A stretch of 64,000 nt of DNA from Zoogloea dura (GCF_012927165.1 NZ_JABBGA010000011.1:62001-126000); one strand, 5' to 3'; shown: positions 54,135 to 64,000, counted from the first letter of the stretch. The notes: generated by a model not told the origin, from the sequence alone. Translations and numbers: made by a program.

Positions 54135-55432
54135 GTTCGGTACTGTTCTGGTTTCGTGCCGACCTGCGGCTGCATGATCAGCCGGCCCTGCAGGCTGCCT
54201 GCGCTGCGGGTACCCGGCATCTGGTGCCGGTATTCTGCCTGCCTGATTTCGAGGAAGTCAGCCCTTGGGGATTTGCCCGCTGGGGCACGCAGCGCCGTGC
54301 GTGGCTGGCAGGCGCACTGCGTGATCTGGGAGACCAGCTCGACGGGCTGAACTGCCCCTTGCTGGTGTGTCCGGGGCCCGCGTCCCTCGTGCTGCCCATG
54401 CTGGCACGCGCGGTGGGCACCGACACCGTTGTGTGTGAGGACATCGCCGCCCCCGAGGAGAGGGCCGAAGTCGCCGCGCTGCGGGCCACCGGTTTGTCGG
54501 TGCGCACTGTCTGGCAGAGCAGCCTGCTCGATCCTGCTCAGCTGCCGTGGGCGGAGAATGCCTTGCCCGCCACCTTCACGTTGTTCCGGCAGGGGGTGGA
54601 GAGGGCGCATCTGAGCCCGCCCGCGCCCTTGCCGCCGCCGTCAGGGCTGCCGTCCTGGCCTCCGGGGGTTGGTCTGCCTCCGCAGCTGCGTAGCGACCCG
54701 TCGTGGTGCCTTGCGGAGCCTCCGCCTGCAGACGCACGTTCATCGCTGCCCCATGGGCAGGCCGGGTTGGGTGGCGGCGAGACCGCGGGGCTGGCACATG
54801 CGGCCCGCTACCTGGCCTGCCGGCGGCCCGACAGCTACAAGCAGACGCGCAACGGCCTGACCGGCGTGGACTACTCCAGCAAGTGGTCGCCCTGGCTGGC
54901 TACGGGGGCACTGTCGGCAAGACGCATCCTTGCCGGGCTGCGGCAGTACGAAGCGGTGCATGGGGCGACGGAGAGCAGCTACTGGTTGTGGTTCGAGTTG
55001 CTGTGGCGTGACTATTTCCGCTTCCTGCATCTGCAGCATGGCGCGAGGCTTTACCACGCACGCGGGTTGGGCTCGAACCCCAGCCCGCCACACAACGCGG
55101 CGGGCTTCGCGCGCTGGTGCCAGGCGGCCACCGGCGAGCCGCTGGTTGATGCCGCGATGCGCGAACTGGCGGTTACCGGCTACCTGAGCAACCGGCTGCG
55201 TCAGGTGGTGGCCAGCTATCTGCTGCATGAGCTTGGCGGTGACTGGCGGGCCGGCGCCGCCTGGTTCGAGGCCTGCCTGGTGGACTACGACGTGTATAGC
55301 AATCAGGGCAACTGGCTGTACGTCGCGGGCCGGGGTACCGACCCCCGGGGCGGGCGCCGCTTCAATGTGGCCAGGCAGGCGGCCGAACATGACCCGGAGG
55401 GGGGGTACCGGCGCCTGTGGGGCGTGGCATGA
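54131..55432 (+). CDS. DASH-type cryptochrome/photolyase
   Basis: 433 aa from the ATG at 54131 in the DUF2256 stop. Photolyase domain starts [18 protein letters not shown]. The DASH signature near the C-terminus is clear: [20 protein letters not shown] followed by [12 protein letters not shown]-domain segments include [32 protein letters not shown] and [20 protein letters not shown] proteins repair CPDs mainly in single-stranded DNA and bind FAD plus an antenna folate. It overlaps the next gene by 4 bp. Confidence 0.95.
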   Translation: MSSVLFWFRADLRLHDQPALQAACAAGTRHLVPVFCLPDFEEVSPWGFARWGTQRRAWLAGALRDLGDQLDGLNCPLLVCPGPASLVLPMLARAVGTDTVVCEDIAAPEERAEVAALRATGLSVRTVWQSSLLDPAQLPWAENALPATFTLFRQGVERAHLSPPAPLPPPSGLPSWPPGVGLPPQLRSDPSWCLAEPPPADARSSLPHGQAGLGGGETAGLAHAARYLACRRPDSYKQTRNGLTGVDYSSKWSPWLATGALSARRILAGLRQYEAVHGATESSYWLWFELLWRDYFRFLHLQHGARLYHARGLGSNPSPPHNAAGFARWCQAATGEPLVDAAMRELAVTGYLSNRLRQVVASYLLHELGGDWRAGAAWFEACLVDYDVYSNQGNWLYVAGRGTDPRGGRRFNVARQAAEHDPEGGYRRLWGVA

Positions 55433-56970
55433 CGGGCTCCAGCCATACCCTGCGCCTGGTCCTGGGGGATCAGCTGAATCCCGGGCATTCATGGTTTCAG
55501 ACCGTGGATCCGCAGGTGGTGTACGTGCTCATGGAGGTGCGCCAGGAGACCGACTACGTGCTTCACCATGCGCAGAAGATCATCGCCATCTTTGCCGCCA
55601 TGCGCGAGTTCGCCCGTCAGCTGCGCGCAGCGGGGCACCGGGTGCGCTACGTGACGCTGGACGATCCGAGCAACCGCCAATCCATCCCGGAGAACCTGGC
55701 TGCGCTGGTACAGCACTACGCTGCCCGGCGCCTGGAGTGGCAGTCTCCCGACGAATGGCGGCTGGATGTCCTGCTGCGCAGCTGGGCTGCACAGCAGGAA
55801 CTGACGACCGAGGAGGTCGGCAGCGAGCATTTCCTGACCGCCCGGCACGAGCTGGCCGAGCTGTTCGCGGGCCGCAAGCAATGGCTGATGGAGCATTTCT
55901 ACCGCCACATGCGCCGCCGCTTTGGCCTGCTGATGGATGCCCAGGGCAAGCCCGAAGGCGGGCAGTGGAACTTCGATCACGACAACCGCAAGCCCTGGCC
56001 GGGCACGCCGGCGGAGCCGCTGGACGCGCGCCCCGTGCATGACCACAGCGGGCTGTGGGCGATGCTTGCCCGCTGCGGGGTCGGCAGCTTCGGCGATGCC
56101 CAGGCCGGGGAGATGCGCTGGCCGGTGAATCGCAGCGAGGCGCTGGCCTGCCTGGAGGCCTTCGTCCAGACCGCGCTGCCGCACTTCGGCGACTTTGAAG
56201 ACGCCATGAGCAGCACGAGCCCGCGCCTGTTCCACTCGCTGCTGTCGTTTGCGCTCAACGTGAAGATGCTCCACCCGCTCGAGGTGGTGCTGCGGGCCGA
56301 GGCGGCCTACCGGCAGGGCCGGGCACCCCTGGCGGCGGTGGAGGGCTTCGTGCGGCAGATTGTGGGCTGGCGCGAGTATGTGCGGGGCATCTACTGGGCG
56401 CACATGCCCGGCTACGACGAAGGCAATGCGCTCGGCCACCACCTGCCCTTGCCGCACTGGTTCTGGAGCGGCGAGACAGGCATGCGCTGCCTGCAGCATG
56501 CGATCGGCCAGTCACTGCGCACGGCGCATGCCCACCACATCCAGCGCCTGATGGTGATCGGCAATTTCGCGCTGCTCGCCGGGCTGGACCCGCAGGCGCT
56601 GCACCGCTGGTACCTGGGCGTCTATATCGATGCCTTCGAGTGGGTGGAGCTGCCCAACACCCTGGGCATGAGCCAGTGGGCCGACGGCGGCATCATCGCC
56701 ACCAAGCCCTATGTCAGCAGCGCGGCCTACATTCGTCGCATGAGCGACTACTGCCAGGGCTGTCGTTACGACCACAAGCAGCGGATTGGCGACAAGGCTT
56801 GCCCCTTCAATGCCCTGTACTGGGATTTCTTCGCCCGCCATGAGCCACTGCTGGGCGGCAACCATCGCCTGGGCATGGTGTACCGGCAGCTGCAGAAGAT
56901 GCCGCCAGCCGAGCGCGATGCCCTGCAGGCGCAGGCTCAGGGCCTTCGTGGGGGCCTGGAGGCGCTTTGA
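55429..56970 (+). CDS. iron-sulfur bacterial cryptochrome/photolyase (FeS-BCP, PhrB-type 6-4 photolyase)
   Basis: 513 aa from the ATG at 55429, in the DASH stop; a GTG 12 bp upstream is less likely. The start TLRLVLGDQLNPGHSWF is the FeS-BCP form. The [4Fe-4S] ligands are Cys354, Cys442, Cys445 and Cys458 (MRCLQ, YCQGC and ACPFN), each exactly four residues beyond the Cys350/438/441/454 set of Agrobacterium PhrB. FAD-domain parts such as NTLGMSQWADGGIIATKPYV are intact. The family repairs (6-4) photoproducts and binds FAD plus a lumazine antenna. It closes the cluster before a terminator. Confidence 0.95.
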   Translation: MTGSSHTLRLVLGDQLNPGHSWFQTVDPQVVYVLMEVRQETDYVLHHAQKIIAIFAAMREFARQLRAAGHRVRYVTLDDPSNRQSIPENLAALVQHYAARRLEWQSPDEWRLDVLLRSWAAQQELTTEEVGSEHFLTARHELAELFAGRKQWLMEHFYRHMRRRFGLLMDAQGKPEGGQWNFDHDNRKPWPGTPAEPLDARPVHDHSGLWAMLARCGVGSFGDAQAGEMRWPVNRSEALACLEAFVQTALPHFGDFEDAMSSTSPRLFHSLLSFALNVKMLHPLEVVLRAEAAYRQGRAPLAAVEGFVRQIVGWREYVRGIYWAHMPGYDEGNALGHHLPLPHWFWSGETGMRCLQHAIGQSLRTAHAHHIQRLMVIGNFALLAGLDPQALHRWYLGVYIDAFEWVELPNTLGMSQWADGGIIATKPYVSSAAYIRRMSDYCQGCRYDHKQRIGDKACPFNALYWDFFARHEPLLGGNHRLGMVYRQLQKMPPAERDALQAQAQGLRGGLEAL

Positions 56971-56992
56971 TGGGCTACGCCGCTGGAAGTGA

Positions 56993-57018
56993 AAAAGCCC
57001 CGTCTGCACGGGGCTTTT
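56993..57018. terminator. intrinsic terminator after the FeS-type photolyase gene
   Basis: AAAAGCCCCGT and ACGGGGCTTTT form an 11-bp stem with a CTGC loop and A/T runs on both sides, so it can end both the photolyase operon and the convergent ychF gene. Confidence 0.9.
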
Positions 57019-57045
57019 CTGGCACTGGCTGGGAGCGGCCTGGCG

Positions 57046-58137
57046 TCAGACGTTGAACAGGAAGTTCAGCACGTCACCGTCCTTCACCACGTATTCCTTG
57101 CCTTCGGAGCGCATTTTGCCGGCTTCCTTGGCGCCGGCTTCACCCTTGTACTTGATGAAGTCGTCGAAGGCGATGGTCTGGGCGCGGATGAAGCCGCGTT
57201 CGAAGTCGGTGTGGATCACGCCGGCCGCCTGGGGGGCGGTGTCGCCCACGTGGATGGTCCAGGCGCGGACTTCCTTGACGCCGGCGGTGAAGTAGGTCTG
57301 CAGGCCGAGGAGCTGGTAGCCGGCGCGGATCAGGCGGTTGAGGCCGGGTTCCTCAAGGCCCAGGTCGGCCAGGAAGGCGAGCTTGTCCTCATCGTCGAGG
57401 TCGGCCAGTTCGGCTTCGATCTTGGCGCACAGGGCGACGACCGGGGCACCTTCCTTGGCGGCGTGCTCGCGCAGGCGGTCGAGGTAGGGATTGTTGTCGA
57501 AGCCGTCCTCGGTGACGTTGCCCACGTACATGGCGGGCTTGAGGGTCATCAGGCACAGGGGCTTGAGGATCAGCTTTTCGTCGTCGCTGAGCTTCATGGT
57601 GCGTGCCGGCTGGCCCTCGTTGAGGTGGGGCAGCAGCTTTTCGAGGATGGCGACGAGCTTCTGGGCGTCCTTGTCGCCGGAGCGGCCCTTCTTGTTCTCG
57701 CGGTGGATGGCCTTCTCGACGGCGGCCATGTCGGCCAGGGCGAGCTCGGTGACGATGGTCTCGATGTCGGCGAGCGGGTCGACCTTGCCATTCACGTGGA
57801 TGACGTTCTCGTCCTCGAAGCAGCGCACCACGTTGACGATGGCGTCGGTCTCGCGGATGTTGGCCAGGAACTGGTTGCCCAGGCCTTCACCCTTGGAGGC
57901 GCCGGCGACCAGGCCGGCGATGTCCACGAATTCGACAATGGCGGGTTGGATCTTCTGCGGCTTGACGATCTCGGAGAGGGCGTCGAGGCGGGGGTCGGGC
58001 ACTTCGACGATGCCGACGTTGGGCTCGATGGTACAGAAGGGGTAGTTCTCGGCGGCGATGCCGGCCTTGGTGAGGGCATTGAAGAGGGTCGATTTGCCGA
58101 CGTTGGGCAGGCCGACGATGCCGCATTGGAGAGCCAT
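57046..58137 (-). CDS. ychF: redox-responsive ATPase YchF (OLA1-type)
   Basis: 363 aa with AAGGAA before the ATG. G1 is [18 protein letters not shown], and G3 is in the [20 protein letters not shown] stretch. The G4 motif is the non-standard Asn-Met-form NVTEDG/KIEAEL of this family, which prefers ATP. A TGS domain follows at the C-terminus ([18 protein letters not shown] to [15 protein letters not shown]). YchF binds ribosomes and is linked to oxidative-stress responses. Confidence 0.97.
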   Translation of the reverse strand: MALQCGIVGLPNVGKSTLFNALTKAGIAAENYPFCTIEPNVGIVEVPDPRLDALSEIVKPQKIQPAIVEFVDIAGLVAGASKGEGLGNQFLANIRETDAIVNVVRCFEDENVIHVNGKVDPLADIETIVTELALADMAAVEKAIHRENKKGRSGDKDAQKLVAILEKLLPHLNEGQPARTMKLSDDEKLILKPLCLMTLKPAMYVGNVTEDGFDNNPYLDRLREHAAKEGAPVVALCAKIEAELADLDDEDKLAFLADLGLEEPGLNRLIRAGYQLLGLQTYFTAGVKEVRAWTIHVGDTAPQAAGVIHTDFERGFIRAQTIAFDDFIKYKGEAGAKEAGKMRSEGKEYVVKDGDVLNFLFNV

Positions 58138-58243
58138 GGAATTCCTTTGATGTTCAGTAGCTTCCGGCGGGATGAGCCGGAAAACCCGCTATTGTAAGGC
58201 GGGTTCTCCGTTCATCCAAAGGCCGGGCGTGCCGGCTGCCGGT

Positions 58244-59437
58244 TCAGGCGCGCGGAACGTCGCGCAGCAGGCCGTCGAGGAGGGCGATCATCTGGTCGAT
58301 CTCCTCGGTGGTGACCGTCAGCGACGGCATGAAGCGCAGCAGGTTGGGGCGCGGCGAGTTGAGCAGCAGGCCGGTGGGGCTGTGCTCCAGGGCCGCCTTG
58401 ACCAGGGCCGGGCCGCGCTCGTCGTCGAGGATCAGGGCGCGCAGGAGGCCGTTGCCCCGTTCGCCCACCAGGCGGTGCTGGATGATCAGCTTGTCGAGGG
58501 CGGCAGCCAGGTAGCGGCCTTTTTCTTCGACGCTGTCGAGGAAGCCGGGGGCGATCAGGCGGCGCAGCACGGCGATGCCGACGGCGGTCATCAGCGGGTT
58601 GCCGTTGTAGGTGCCACCCTGGTCGCCGGGCACGAAGCAGCACACCTCTTCGCGGGCCAGCAGGGCGGAGAGGGGGACGCCGCCGCCGATGCCCTTGCCC
58701 AGGGTCATGATGTCGGGCTCGATGCCGGAGTGCTCGTAGGCGAACAGGCGGCCGGTACGGCCCATGCCGGTCTGCACCTCATCGACGATCAGCAGGATGC
58801 CGTGCTCCCGGGTGAGGGCGCGCAGGGCTTGCATGAAGTCGGGCTCGGCGGGGATCACGCCGCCCTCGCCCTGCACCGGTTCGAGCATCACGGCCACGGT
58901 CTTGGGGCCGATCAGGGCCTTCACCGACTCGATGTCGTTCAGGTTGGCCTTGGGGAAGCCCGGCACCTGGGGGGCGAAGAGGGTGTCCCAGCCGGCCTTG
59001 CCGGAGGCCGACATGGTGGCCAGGGTGCGGCCGTGGAAGCTGTGGTCGAAGGTGATGATCTCGTAGGCGCCGTCCTTGTGGACGCGGCCCCACTTGCGGG
59101 CCAGCTTGATCGCACCTTCGTTGGCTTCCGCGCCGGTGTTGGCGAAGAAGACGCGGTCGAAGGCGGAATGGCGGGTCAGCAGGTCGGCCAGCTCGATCAT
59201 GGGGCCGTTGTAGAAGGCCGGGCTGGGGTTGATCAGCTTGTGGGCCTGCTGCTGCACGGCCTCGACGATCTCGGCCGGGCAGTGGCCGAGACAGTTCACC
59301 GCCCAGCCCTGCACGAAGTCCAGGTAGGCCTTGCCCTTGTTGTCGTACAGCCAGGAGCCTTCACCGCGCTCAAAGACGATTTCGGGCCGGTTGGTGATGT
59401 GCATCAGGGCGTTGGCGTCGAATTCGCCGTATTGCAT
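58244..59437 (-). CDS. argD: acetylornithine/succinyldiaminopimelate aminotransferase (ArgD type)
   Basis: 397 aa from the ATG at 59437, preceded by AAGGAA; a longer frame begins 66 bp upstream without ribosome site. It is a class-III PLP aminotransferase: [67 protein letters not shown] and the PLP lysine in [17 protein letters not shown]. The short spacing and GRTLATMSA form favour ArgD over ornithine or GABA aminotransferases, but the latter cannot be wholly excluded. Confidence 0.88.
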   Translation of the reverse strand: MQYGEFDANALMHITNRPEIVFERGEGSWLYDNKGKAYLDFVQGWAVNCLGHCPAEIVEAVQQQAHKLINPSPAFYNGPMIELADLLTRHSAFDRVFFANTGAEANEGAIKLARKWGRVHKDGAYEIITFDHSFHGRTLATMSASGKAGWDTLFAPQVPGFPKANLNDIESVKALIGPKTVAVMLEPVQGEGGVIPAEPDFMQALRALTREHGILLIVDEVQTGMGRTGRLFAYEHSGIEPDIMTLGKGIGGGVPLSALLAREEVCCFVPGDQGGTYNGNPLMTAVGIAVLRRLIAPGFLDSVEEKGRYLAAALDKLIIQHRLVGERGNGLLRALILDDERGPALVKAALEHSPTGLLLNSPRPNLLRFMPSLTVTTEEIDQMIALLDGLLRDVPRA

Positions 59438-59538
59438 GGCAGTGTTCCTTGTGTTCGAAACCCTCGATTTTAGCGCCAGCGAGGGCCCTGCCGGGCATGT
59501 CACGCAAAATTCACCGGAGACGGCCCGGAATGGGCCGC

Positions 59539-61242
59539 TCAGCGGGCCAGCAGCAGGAACAGCAGGAAGATGTTGAGCACCAGCGAGGTGACTGCCAGGA
59601 GCTTGAGCCCGAGTTGCGGGTCGCGCTGCAGCAGGGGGGACTTGCGCGGCACGCTGAGGGGGCGGCGGGCGCCCCGCTCGAGGGCCAGCAGGAACTCTTC
59701 GGCCGTTTCGAAGCGGGCCTTGGGCTCCCGCGCCACCGCCTTGAGCAGCACGGCTTCCAGCCAGTCAGGGATGTCGGGGCGGAAGCGGGTGGGCGGCACC
59801 GGGTCGCCGAAGCGGGGGGTCTGGAAGGGCTCGATTTCGCCGTAGGGGTACTTGCGGGTGAGGAGCTGGTAGAGGGTCACGCCCACGGCGTAGAGGTCCG
59901 TCTGCTCGTCGGCGGCGGCCGGGCGCGGGCCGAACAGTTCAGGGGCCATGTAACTGGGGGTGCCGGGGTTGTTGATCTCCTCGAACTTCTGGCCGTCCCG
60001 TTCGCCGTCGGAGGCGGCCACGCCCAGGTCGAGGATGCGCAGGCGGCCTTCCTGGTCCAGGTGCAGGTTGTCGGGCTTGATGTCCCGGTGGACGATGGAC
60101 AGGCGATGCAGGGCGGCCAGGCCCTTGAGGATGCGCTCGCCCAGCTCGACGGTCTCGCCGCTGCCGAAGCGATGGTCGGTGTCGAGGCGGGCCTTGAGGG
60201 TGGCGCCCTCGTGCCAGCTCATCAGGTAGTAGAGGTGGCTGCGTTCCGGGTGGGGGATCACCTGGGGAAACCAGGCGTCGTTGACCCGCCGGGCCAGCCA
60301 CTCTTCGTGGGCCAGGGCGGCAGCGGCCTCCGCATCGTCGTGCTCGGGGCGCAGGGTCTTGAGGACCCGCAGGCGGCCCTGGGCGTCACACACCCGGTAG
60401 AGCAGGGTGGCGATGGATTCGTGCAGCACCGCCTCCACGCTGAGGCCGTCCAGTTGCTGGCCGGGGTGCAGGCGCGGCGGCAGGGGCAGCTGGCGCAGGC
60501 GGGTGATGTTGTCCCGCAGGCGGTCGGGCGGCAGGCTGTCCACGTGCAGGACCAGCGCGGTGCAGTTGTCCTGGCTGCCGCCGTCCTCGGCGCTCATGGC
60601 GAGGCGGGCGGCGGCGTCCTGGGGGGCTTTCTCGGCTTTCAGGATGTCGCCGATGCGGCGCTCGCCCAACTGGCCCCAGACGCCGTCGCTCATCAGGGCG
60701 AAGATGTCCCCGGCCTCGAGGTCCCCGTCGGCGTAATCCACCGACAGGTGGGCATCCAGGCCGACGGCCCGGGACAGCACGTTGTTCAGCTCGGGGTGTT
60801 CCCACACATGGTCGGTGGTCAACTGTTCGAGCCGGCCGCCGCGCAGGCGGTAGATGCGCGAATCGCCCACATGAGCAAGGTAGAAGCGGCGCCCGCGCAG
60901 GACCACGGCCGACAGGGTGGTGGCCATGCCGGCGCTCTCCCGCGTGCGGCTCGCCAGGGACAGCAGCCAGCGGTTGAGGGCGGCCAGCACGGTGTCCAGG
61001 GATTTGTTGACCGCCCAGGTGTCGGGGGTGGCGTAGTAGTCGGACAGCAGGCCACGGACGGTGTATTCGGAGGCCTCGCGCCCGTTGGCGTGGCCGCCCA
61101 CCCCGTCGGCCACCACCGCCAGGATGCCCTTGGCTTCCAGCTCGGCGCCTTCAGGCGTGACGGCGCCGCAGAAGTCTTCGTTGCGGGGCCGGGGGCCGGT
61201 GAGGGAGGCGTAGCCGAGGCGGGCCTGCAGGGAGGGGGTCAT
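59539..61242 (-). CDS. bifunctional PP2C phosphatase / serine-threonine kinase fusion
   Basis: 567 aa from the ATG at 61242. The N-terminal PP2C domain (about 1-240) has the metal-binding [31 protein letters not shown] and [10 protein letters not shown]. The kinase domain (about 270-525) has the catalytic loop [13 protein letters not shown], a DLG in place of DFG, and the APE-like YMAPELFG. The C-terminus is one membrane helix ([15 protein letters not shown]) with a short tail. This fusion recurs next to nitrate-assimilation genes, and here it is 202 bp after the nitrate transporter gene. Its substrate is unknown. Confidence 0.92.
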   Translation of the reverse strand: MTPSLQARLGYASLTGPRPRNEDFCGAVTPEGAELEAKGILAVVADGVGGHANGREASEYTVRGLLSDYYATPDTWAVNKSLDTVLAALNRWLLSLASRTRESAGMATTLSAVVLRGRRFYLAHVGDSRIYRLRGGRLEQLTTDHVWEHPELNNVLSRAVGLDAHLSVDYADGDLEAGDIFALMSDGVWGQLGERRIGDILKAEKAPQDAAARLAMSAEDGGSQDNCTALVLHVDSLPPDRLRDNITRLRQLPLPPRLHPGQQLDGLSVEAVLHESIATLLYRVCDAQGRLRVLKTLRPEHDDAEAAAALAHEEWLARRVNDAWFPQVIPHPERSHLYYLMSWHEGATLKARLDTDHRFGSGETVELGERILKGLAALHRLSIVHRDIKPDNLHLDQEGRLRILDLGVAASDGERDGQKFEEINNPGTPSYMAPELFGPRPAAADEQTDLYAVGVTLYQLLTRKYPYGEIEPFQTPRFGDPVPPTRFRPDIPDWLEAVLLKAVAREPKARFETAEEFLLALERGARRPLSVPRKSPLLQRDPQLGLKLLAVTSLVLNIFLLFLLLAR

Positions 61243-61444
61243 GGGCGGGGCCACTCGAGGCGACGCGGCAGTATGCCGCGGAACGGGAAGGAGCTGCAGG
61301 GGGAGACAGGATGGATGGTGCTGCCGCGCGTCCGGGCCTGCGGGCCTGGCCGCCAGGGAGCGCGGCCAGGTGAGTGCCAACCCTGAAGACCGCAGGGCCC
61401 GGGCCGCGCGGCAGACCTTCTCTCCCCCTCTTCAACTCATCAGA

Positions 61445-62659
61445 TCAGATCTTGGCGCTGGTGAGGTGCGGAGCACCCCAGGTGGTGCGCCAGCGGCTCT
61501 TGACGGCGGTGAGACCGACCAGCGCGGCAACGGCCAGGGCGGCGAAGATCAGGAAGCCGGCCTGGTAGCTGCCGGTGACCTGCTTGCTGTAGCCCAGGCT
61601 GGAGGCCAGGTAGAAGCCACCTACGCCGCCGGCCATGCCGACCAGGCCGGTCATCACGCCGATTTCCTTGCGGAAGCGCTGGGGCACCAGCTGGAACACC
61701 GCGCCGTTGCCCATGCCCAGGGACAGCATGGCGCAGACGAAGACGGCCAGGGCCATCCAGGCCTCGGGCAGGCCGAAGCTGACGATGGACAGGAAGATCG
61801 CCGCCAGCACATACATGACGGTGAGGCTCTTGATGCCGCCGATGCGGTCGGCCACGTTGCCGCCGATGGGGCGCACCAGGCTGCCGGCGAAGACACAGGC
61901 AGCGGTGAAGAAGCCGGCCATCTTCGGGTCCAGCCCGTACTGGGTGTTGAAGTAGATGGTCAGCGACGAAGCCAGGCCGACGAAGCCGCCGAAGGTCACC
62001 GAGTAGAAGAACATGAACCACCAGGAGTCCTTGTCCTGGAGCACCTTCAGGTACTCCGCGAAGGATTTGGCCGGCGGGCATTCGGGGGCATCCTTGGCGA
62101 GCACCAGGTACACCACGAAGACGATCGACAGCGGGATCAGGGCCAGGCCGAACACGTTGACCCAGCCGAAGGCGGCCGCCAGGCCCGGGCCGAACAGGGC
62201 GGCCAGGGCGGTGCCGGAGTTGCCGGCGCCGGCGATGCCCAGGGCGGTGCCCTGGTGTTCCGGCGGATACCAGCGGGAGGCCAGGGGCAGGGCGACGGCG
62301 AAGGAGGCGCCGGCCACACCGAGGAAGAGGCCGAGGATCAGCACTTGTTCGTAGCTGTGGATGCCGAACTTCCAGGCCACCGCCAGGGCGGCGATCACGA
62401 TGACCTGACCGATGGCACCGGCCATCTTCGGCTTGAGGTGGTCCACCAGCATGCCCATCACCATGCGCAGCAGGGCCCCGGCGAGCACCGGAGTGGCCAC
62501 CATCAGGCCCTTCTGGGCGTGGGTCAGACCCAGGTCGGAGGCGATCTGCACGCCCAGAGGGCCGAGCAGTACCCACACCATGAAGGCGAGGTCGAAGTAG
62601 AGGAAGGCGGCGAGAAGGGTCGGTGTGTGGCCGGCCTTCAGGAATGATTTCTTGTCCAT
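61445..62659 (-). CDS. NarK/NasA-type nitrate/nitrite MFS transporter
   Basis: 404 aa from the ATG at 62659; the longer upstream frame lacks family sequence. It has twelve hydrophobic helices and belongs to the nitrate/nitrite porter family: the nitrate signatures GIAGAGNSGTALAALFG and GLVGMAGGVGGFYLASSLG are both present, with the conserved Arg of helix 2 in GALLRMVMGMLVD. Its place between nirD and the kinase gene supports nitrate or nitrite uptake for assimilation. Confidence 0.94.
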   Translation of the reverse strand: MDKKSFLKAGHTPTLLAAFLYFDLAFMVWVLLGPLGVQIASDLGLTHAQKGLMVATPVLAGALLRMVMGMLVDHLKPKMAGAIGQVIVIAALAVAWKFGIHSYEQVLILGLFLGVAGASFAVALPLASRWYPPEHQGTALGIAGAGNSGTALAALFGPGLAAAFGWVNVFGLALIPLSIVFVVYLVLAKDAPECPPAKSFAEYLKVLQDKDSWWFMFFYSVTFGGFVGLASSLTIYFNTQYGLDPKMAGFFTAACVFAGSLVRPIGGNVADRIGGIKSLTVMYVLAAIFLSIVSFGLPEAWMALAVFVCAMLSLGMGNGAVFQLVPQRFRKEIGVMTGLVGMAGGVGGFYLASSLGYSKQVTGSYQAGFLIFAALAVAALVGLTAVKSRWRTTWGAPHLTSAKI

Positions 62660-62824
62660 GGTCGTGGCTCTCGGTCTGTTTTCAAAAATCTTGGCGCAAA
62701 CGCTCCCCCGGACTCCTGCAGGGGCGGCTTCAGCCGCCCGGAGGCCTCGAGGCATTGCGCGGTATTGGGGTGTTGGGAAGGTGCCGGGCGCGAGGGGCAC
62801 CCCGGCCTTCCCGGGGAGTGGGGG
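62660..62824. other. gene-free spacer between nirD and the nitrate transporter
   Basis: 165 bp without a gene, containing one REP palindrome (62719-62740) and a GC-rich hairpin (CCCCGG with CCGGGG near 62801). No clear promoter; the transporter gene may be read through from nirBD. Confidence 0.6.
62719..62740. repeat. single REP palindrome
   Basis: The core GGGCGGCTTCAGCCGCCC is identical to that at 4697-4714. It lies in the spacer between nirD and the nitrate transporter gene. Confidence 0.85.
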
Positions 62825-63136
62825 TCAGAGCTGCATATAGACTTGCCCGTCTTCGATCTTCACCGGGAAGGGCGTGACGCAGCCGACGTCGGGCGCCGCC
62901 ACCTGGCCGTCCTCCAGCTGGATCTTCCAGCTGTGCAGGGGGCAGGTGACGGTGCTGCCGTGGACGATCCCCTGGGACAGGGGGCCGCCCTTGTGCGGGC
63001 ATTTGTCATGCACCGCGAAGACCTGGTCGGCGCTGTTGCGGAACAGGGCGATGCGGCCCTTCAGGCTGCTTTCCACGACGCGGGCACCGAGCACGGGCAC
63101 GTCGGCGAGGGCACAGATCAGTGTCCAGTCGTTCAT
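62825..63136 (-). CDS. nirD: assimilatory nitrite reductase small subunit NirD
   Basis: 103 aa from the ATG at 63136; the apparent longer frame overlaps nirB in another frame. It is a Rieske-type domain with the two-cluster motif: CPHKGGPLSQG and CPLHSWKI (Cys and His ligands). It works with NirB to reduce nitrite to ammonia in the cytoplasm. It starts 11 bp after nirB. Confidence 0.96.
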   Translation of the reverse strand: MNDWTLICALADVPVLGARVVESSLKGRIALFRNSADQVFAVHDKCPHKGGPLSQGIVHGSTVTCPLHSWKIQLEDGQVAAPDVGCVTPFPVKIEDGQVYMQL

Positions 63137-63147
63137 CGCTGCGCCCC

Positions 63148-64000
63148 TCACACCTTGATGATCTCGAATTCGCGCCTCAGGGCGCCGCCGGACGCGTCCT
63201 CGAAGCGCTCGGCCCAGGGATCCTTGTAGTTCTGCAAGGCAAACAGGAGCTTTTCGTGCAGTTCCTTGCGCCTTTCGGCGTTCTCCAGCACGTGCTGCTT
63301 GATGTGCTCCATGCCGACCCGCTCCAGGTAATGGCAGGTGCGCTCGAGGTAGAAGCCCTCTTCCCGATACAGCTGGATGAAGGCGCCGCCGTATTCCATC
63401 ACTTCCTCGTCGTCGGCCACCTTGCAGAAGAACTGGGCGACCTCGGTCTTGATTCCGCCGTTGCCGCCGATGTAGAGCTCGTAGCCGGAATCCACGCCGA
63501 TCACGCCGATGTCCTTGATGCCCGACTCCGCGCAGTTGCGGGGGCAGCCGGATACCGCGAGCTTGACCTTGTGGGGGCTCCACATGCCGAACAGCATCTT
63601 CTCAAGTTTGACCCCCAGGTCCATGGAGCGCTGGGTGCCAAAGCGGCAGTGTTCGGCGCCGACGCAGGTCTTCACGGTGCGCAGGCTCTTGCCGTAGGCG
63701 TGCCCGGAGGCCATGCCGGCGCGGGCGAAGTCGGCCCACATGGCGGGCAGGTCTTCCTTCTGCACGCCCAGCAGGTCGATGCGCTGGCCGCCGGTGACCT
63801 TGACGGTGGGGACCTTGTACTTCTCCGCGGCGTCGGCGATGGCGCGCAGTTCGGTGGGGGTGGTCAGGCCGCCCCACATGCGCGGCACCACCGAGTAGGT
63901 GCCATCCTTCTGGATGTTGGCGTGGGCGCGCTCGTTGATGAAGCGGCTCTGCGGGTCGTCGATGGCCTCGTGGGGCCAGGTCGAGATGCAGTAGTAGTTG
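63148..64000 (-). CDS. nirB: assimilatory NADH-nitrite reductase large subunit NirB, truncated by window edge
   Basis: The C-terminal 283 residues remain; the frame runs off at 64000, so the N-terminal FAD/NADH domain is missing. The siroheme/4Fe-4S region is present, with the cluster cysteines in KTCVGAEHCRFG and SGCPRNCAESG. A typical nitrite reductase ferredoxin-like half-domain precedes it (MWGGLTTPTELRAIADAAEK). It is the first visible gene of the nirBD-transporter-kinase operon. Confidence 0.95.
   Translation of the reverse strand, partial: NYYCISTWPHEAIDDPQSRFINERAHANIQKDGTYSVVPRMWGGLTTPTELRAIADAAEKYKVPTVKVTGGQRIDLLGVQKEDLPAMWADFARAGMASGHAYGKSLRTVKTCVGAEHCRFGTQRSMDLGVKLEKMLFGMWSPHKVKLAVSGCPRNCAESGIKDIGVIGVDSGYELYIGGNGGIKTEVAQFFCKVADDEEVMEYGGAFIQLYREEGFYLERTCHYLERVGMEHIKQHVLENAERRKELHEKLLFALQNYKDPWAERFEDASGGALRREFEIIKV

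Overview
The window is high-GC, densely coded DNA from what looks like a free-living betaproteobacterium, most likely a Rhodocyclales member of the Azospira/Dechlorosoma/Dechloromonas type. That placement is an inference. It rests on betaproteobacterial gene orders (mlaA-mlaC-mlaB-ABC pair-ibaG-murA-hisGD; hisBHAFIE-HIT-tatABC; rpe/gph/trpEGDC), short-form HisG, a PEP-CTERM protein, assimilatory nitrite reductase, and a candidate NifA/sigma54-controlled operon. No rRNA, tRNA, CRISPR array, phage or intact insertion sequence was seen.

Layout. 1-7.3 kb: the 3' part of a phospholipid-transport (mla) operon, an ABC-2 transporter, ibaG, murA, then hisG and hisD, with rnk on the opposite strand. 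7.3-15.3 kb: recQ preceded by an unusual zinc-ribbon nuclease gene, a metallo-hydrolase, a 252-bp miniature element sitting inside a REP palindrome, a hybrid sensor kinase and an SDR enzyme. 15.3-23.7 kb: a palindrome-rich spacer, a PEP-CTERM protein, an Asp-box repeat protein coupled to a MoaD/ThiS-like protein, an acyltransferase, an Atm1-type ABC exporter, a LysE-type exporter and a soluble CZB chemoreceptor. 24-26.5 kb: a double nitroreductase (SagB-like) and a rhodanese-ankyrin protein behind a sigma54 promoter with a NifA-type upstream site. 26.5-33.7 kb: a PAS-GGDEF-EAL protein, apaG, rpe, a GlxA-type regulator facing an MFS transporter, and gph. 33.9-43.8 kb: trpEGDC, tamB, a DUF2189 membrane protein, msrA and an FKBP isomerase, closed by a strong two-way terminator. 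43.8-50.6 kb: hisC (reversed), hisBHAFIE, a HIT protein and tatABC. 50.6-57 kb: two small unknown genes, then a photolyase/cryptochrome cluster (lipocalin, photolyase-like protein, DUF2256, DASH cryptochrome, Fe-S photolyase). 57-64 kb: ychF, argD, and a nitrate-assimilation operon (nirB-nirD-nitrate transporter-PP2C/kinase fusion) that runs off the right edge.

How the parts work together. The his genes supply histidine synthesis but are split into two blocks about 36 kb apart. trpEGDC makes tryptophan precursors. The mla genes maintain outer-membrane lipid asymmetry. tat exports folded proteins. The photolyase genes overlap or nearly abut and share one candidate operator, so they probably form one light- or stress-induced unit. 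The most notable items are the NifA/sigma54 operon, the zinc-ribbon nuclease upstream of recQ, the REP-inserted miniature element and the photoreactivation cluster.
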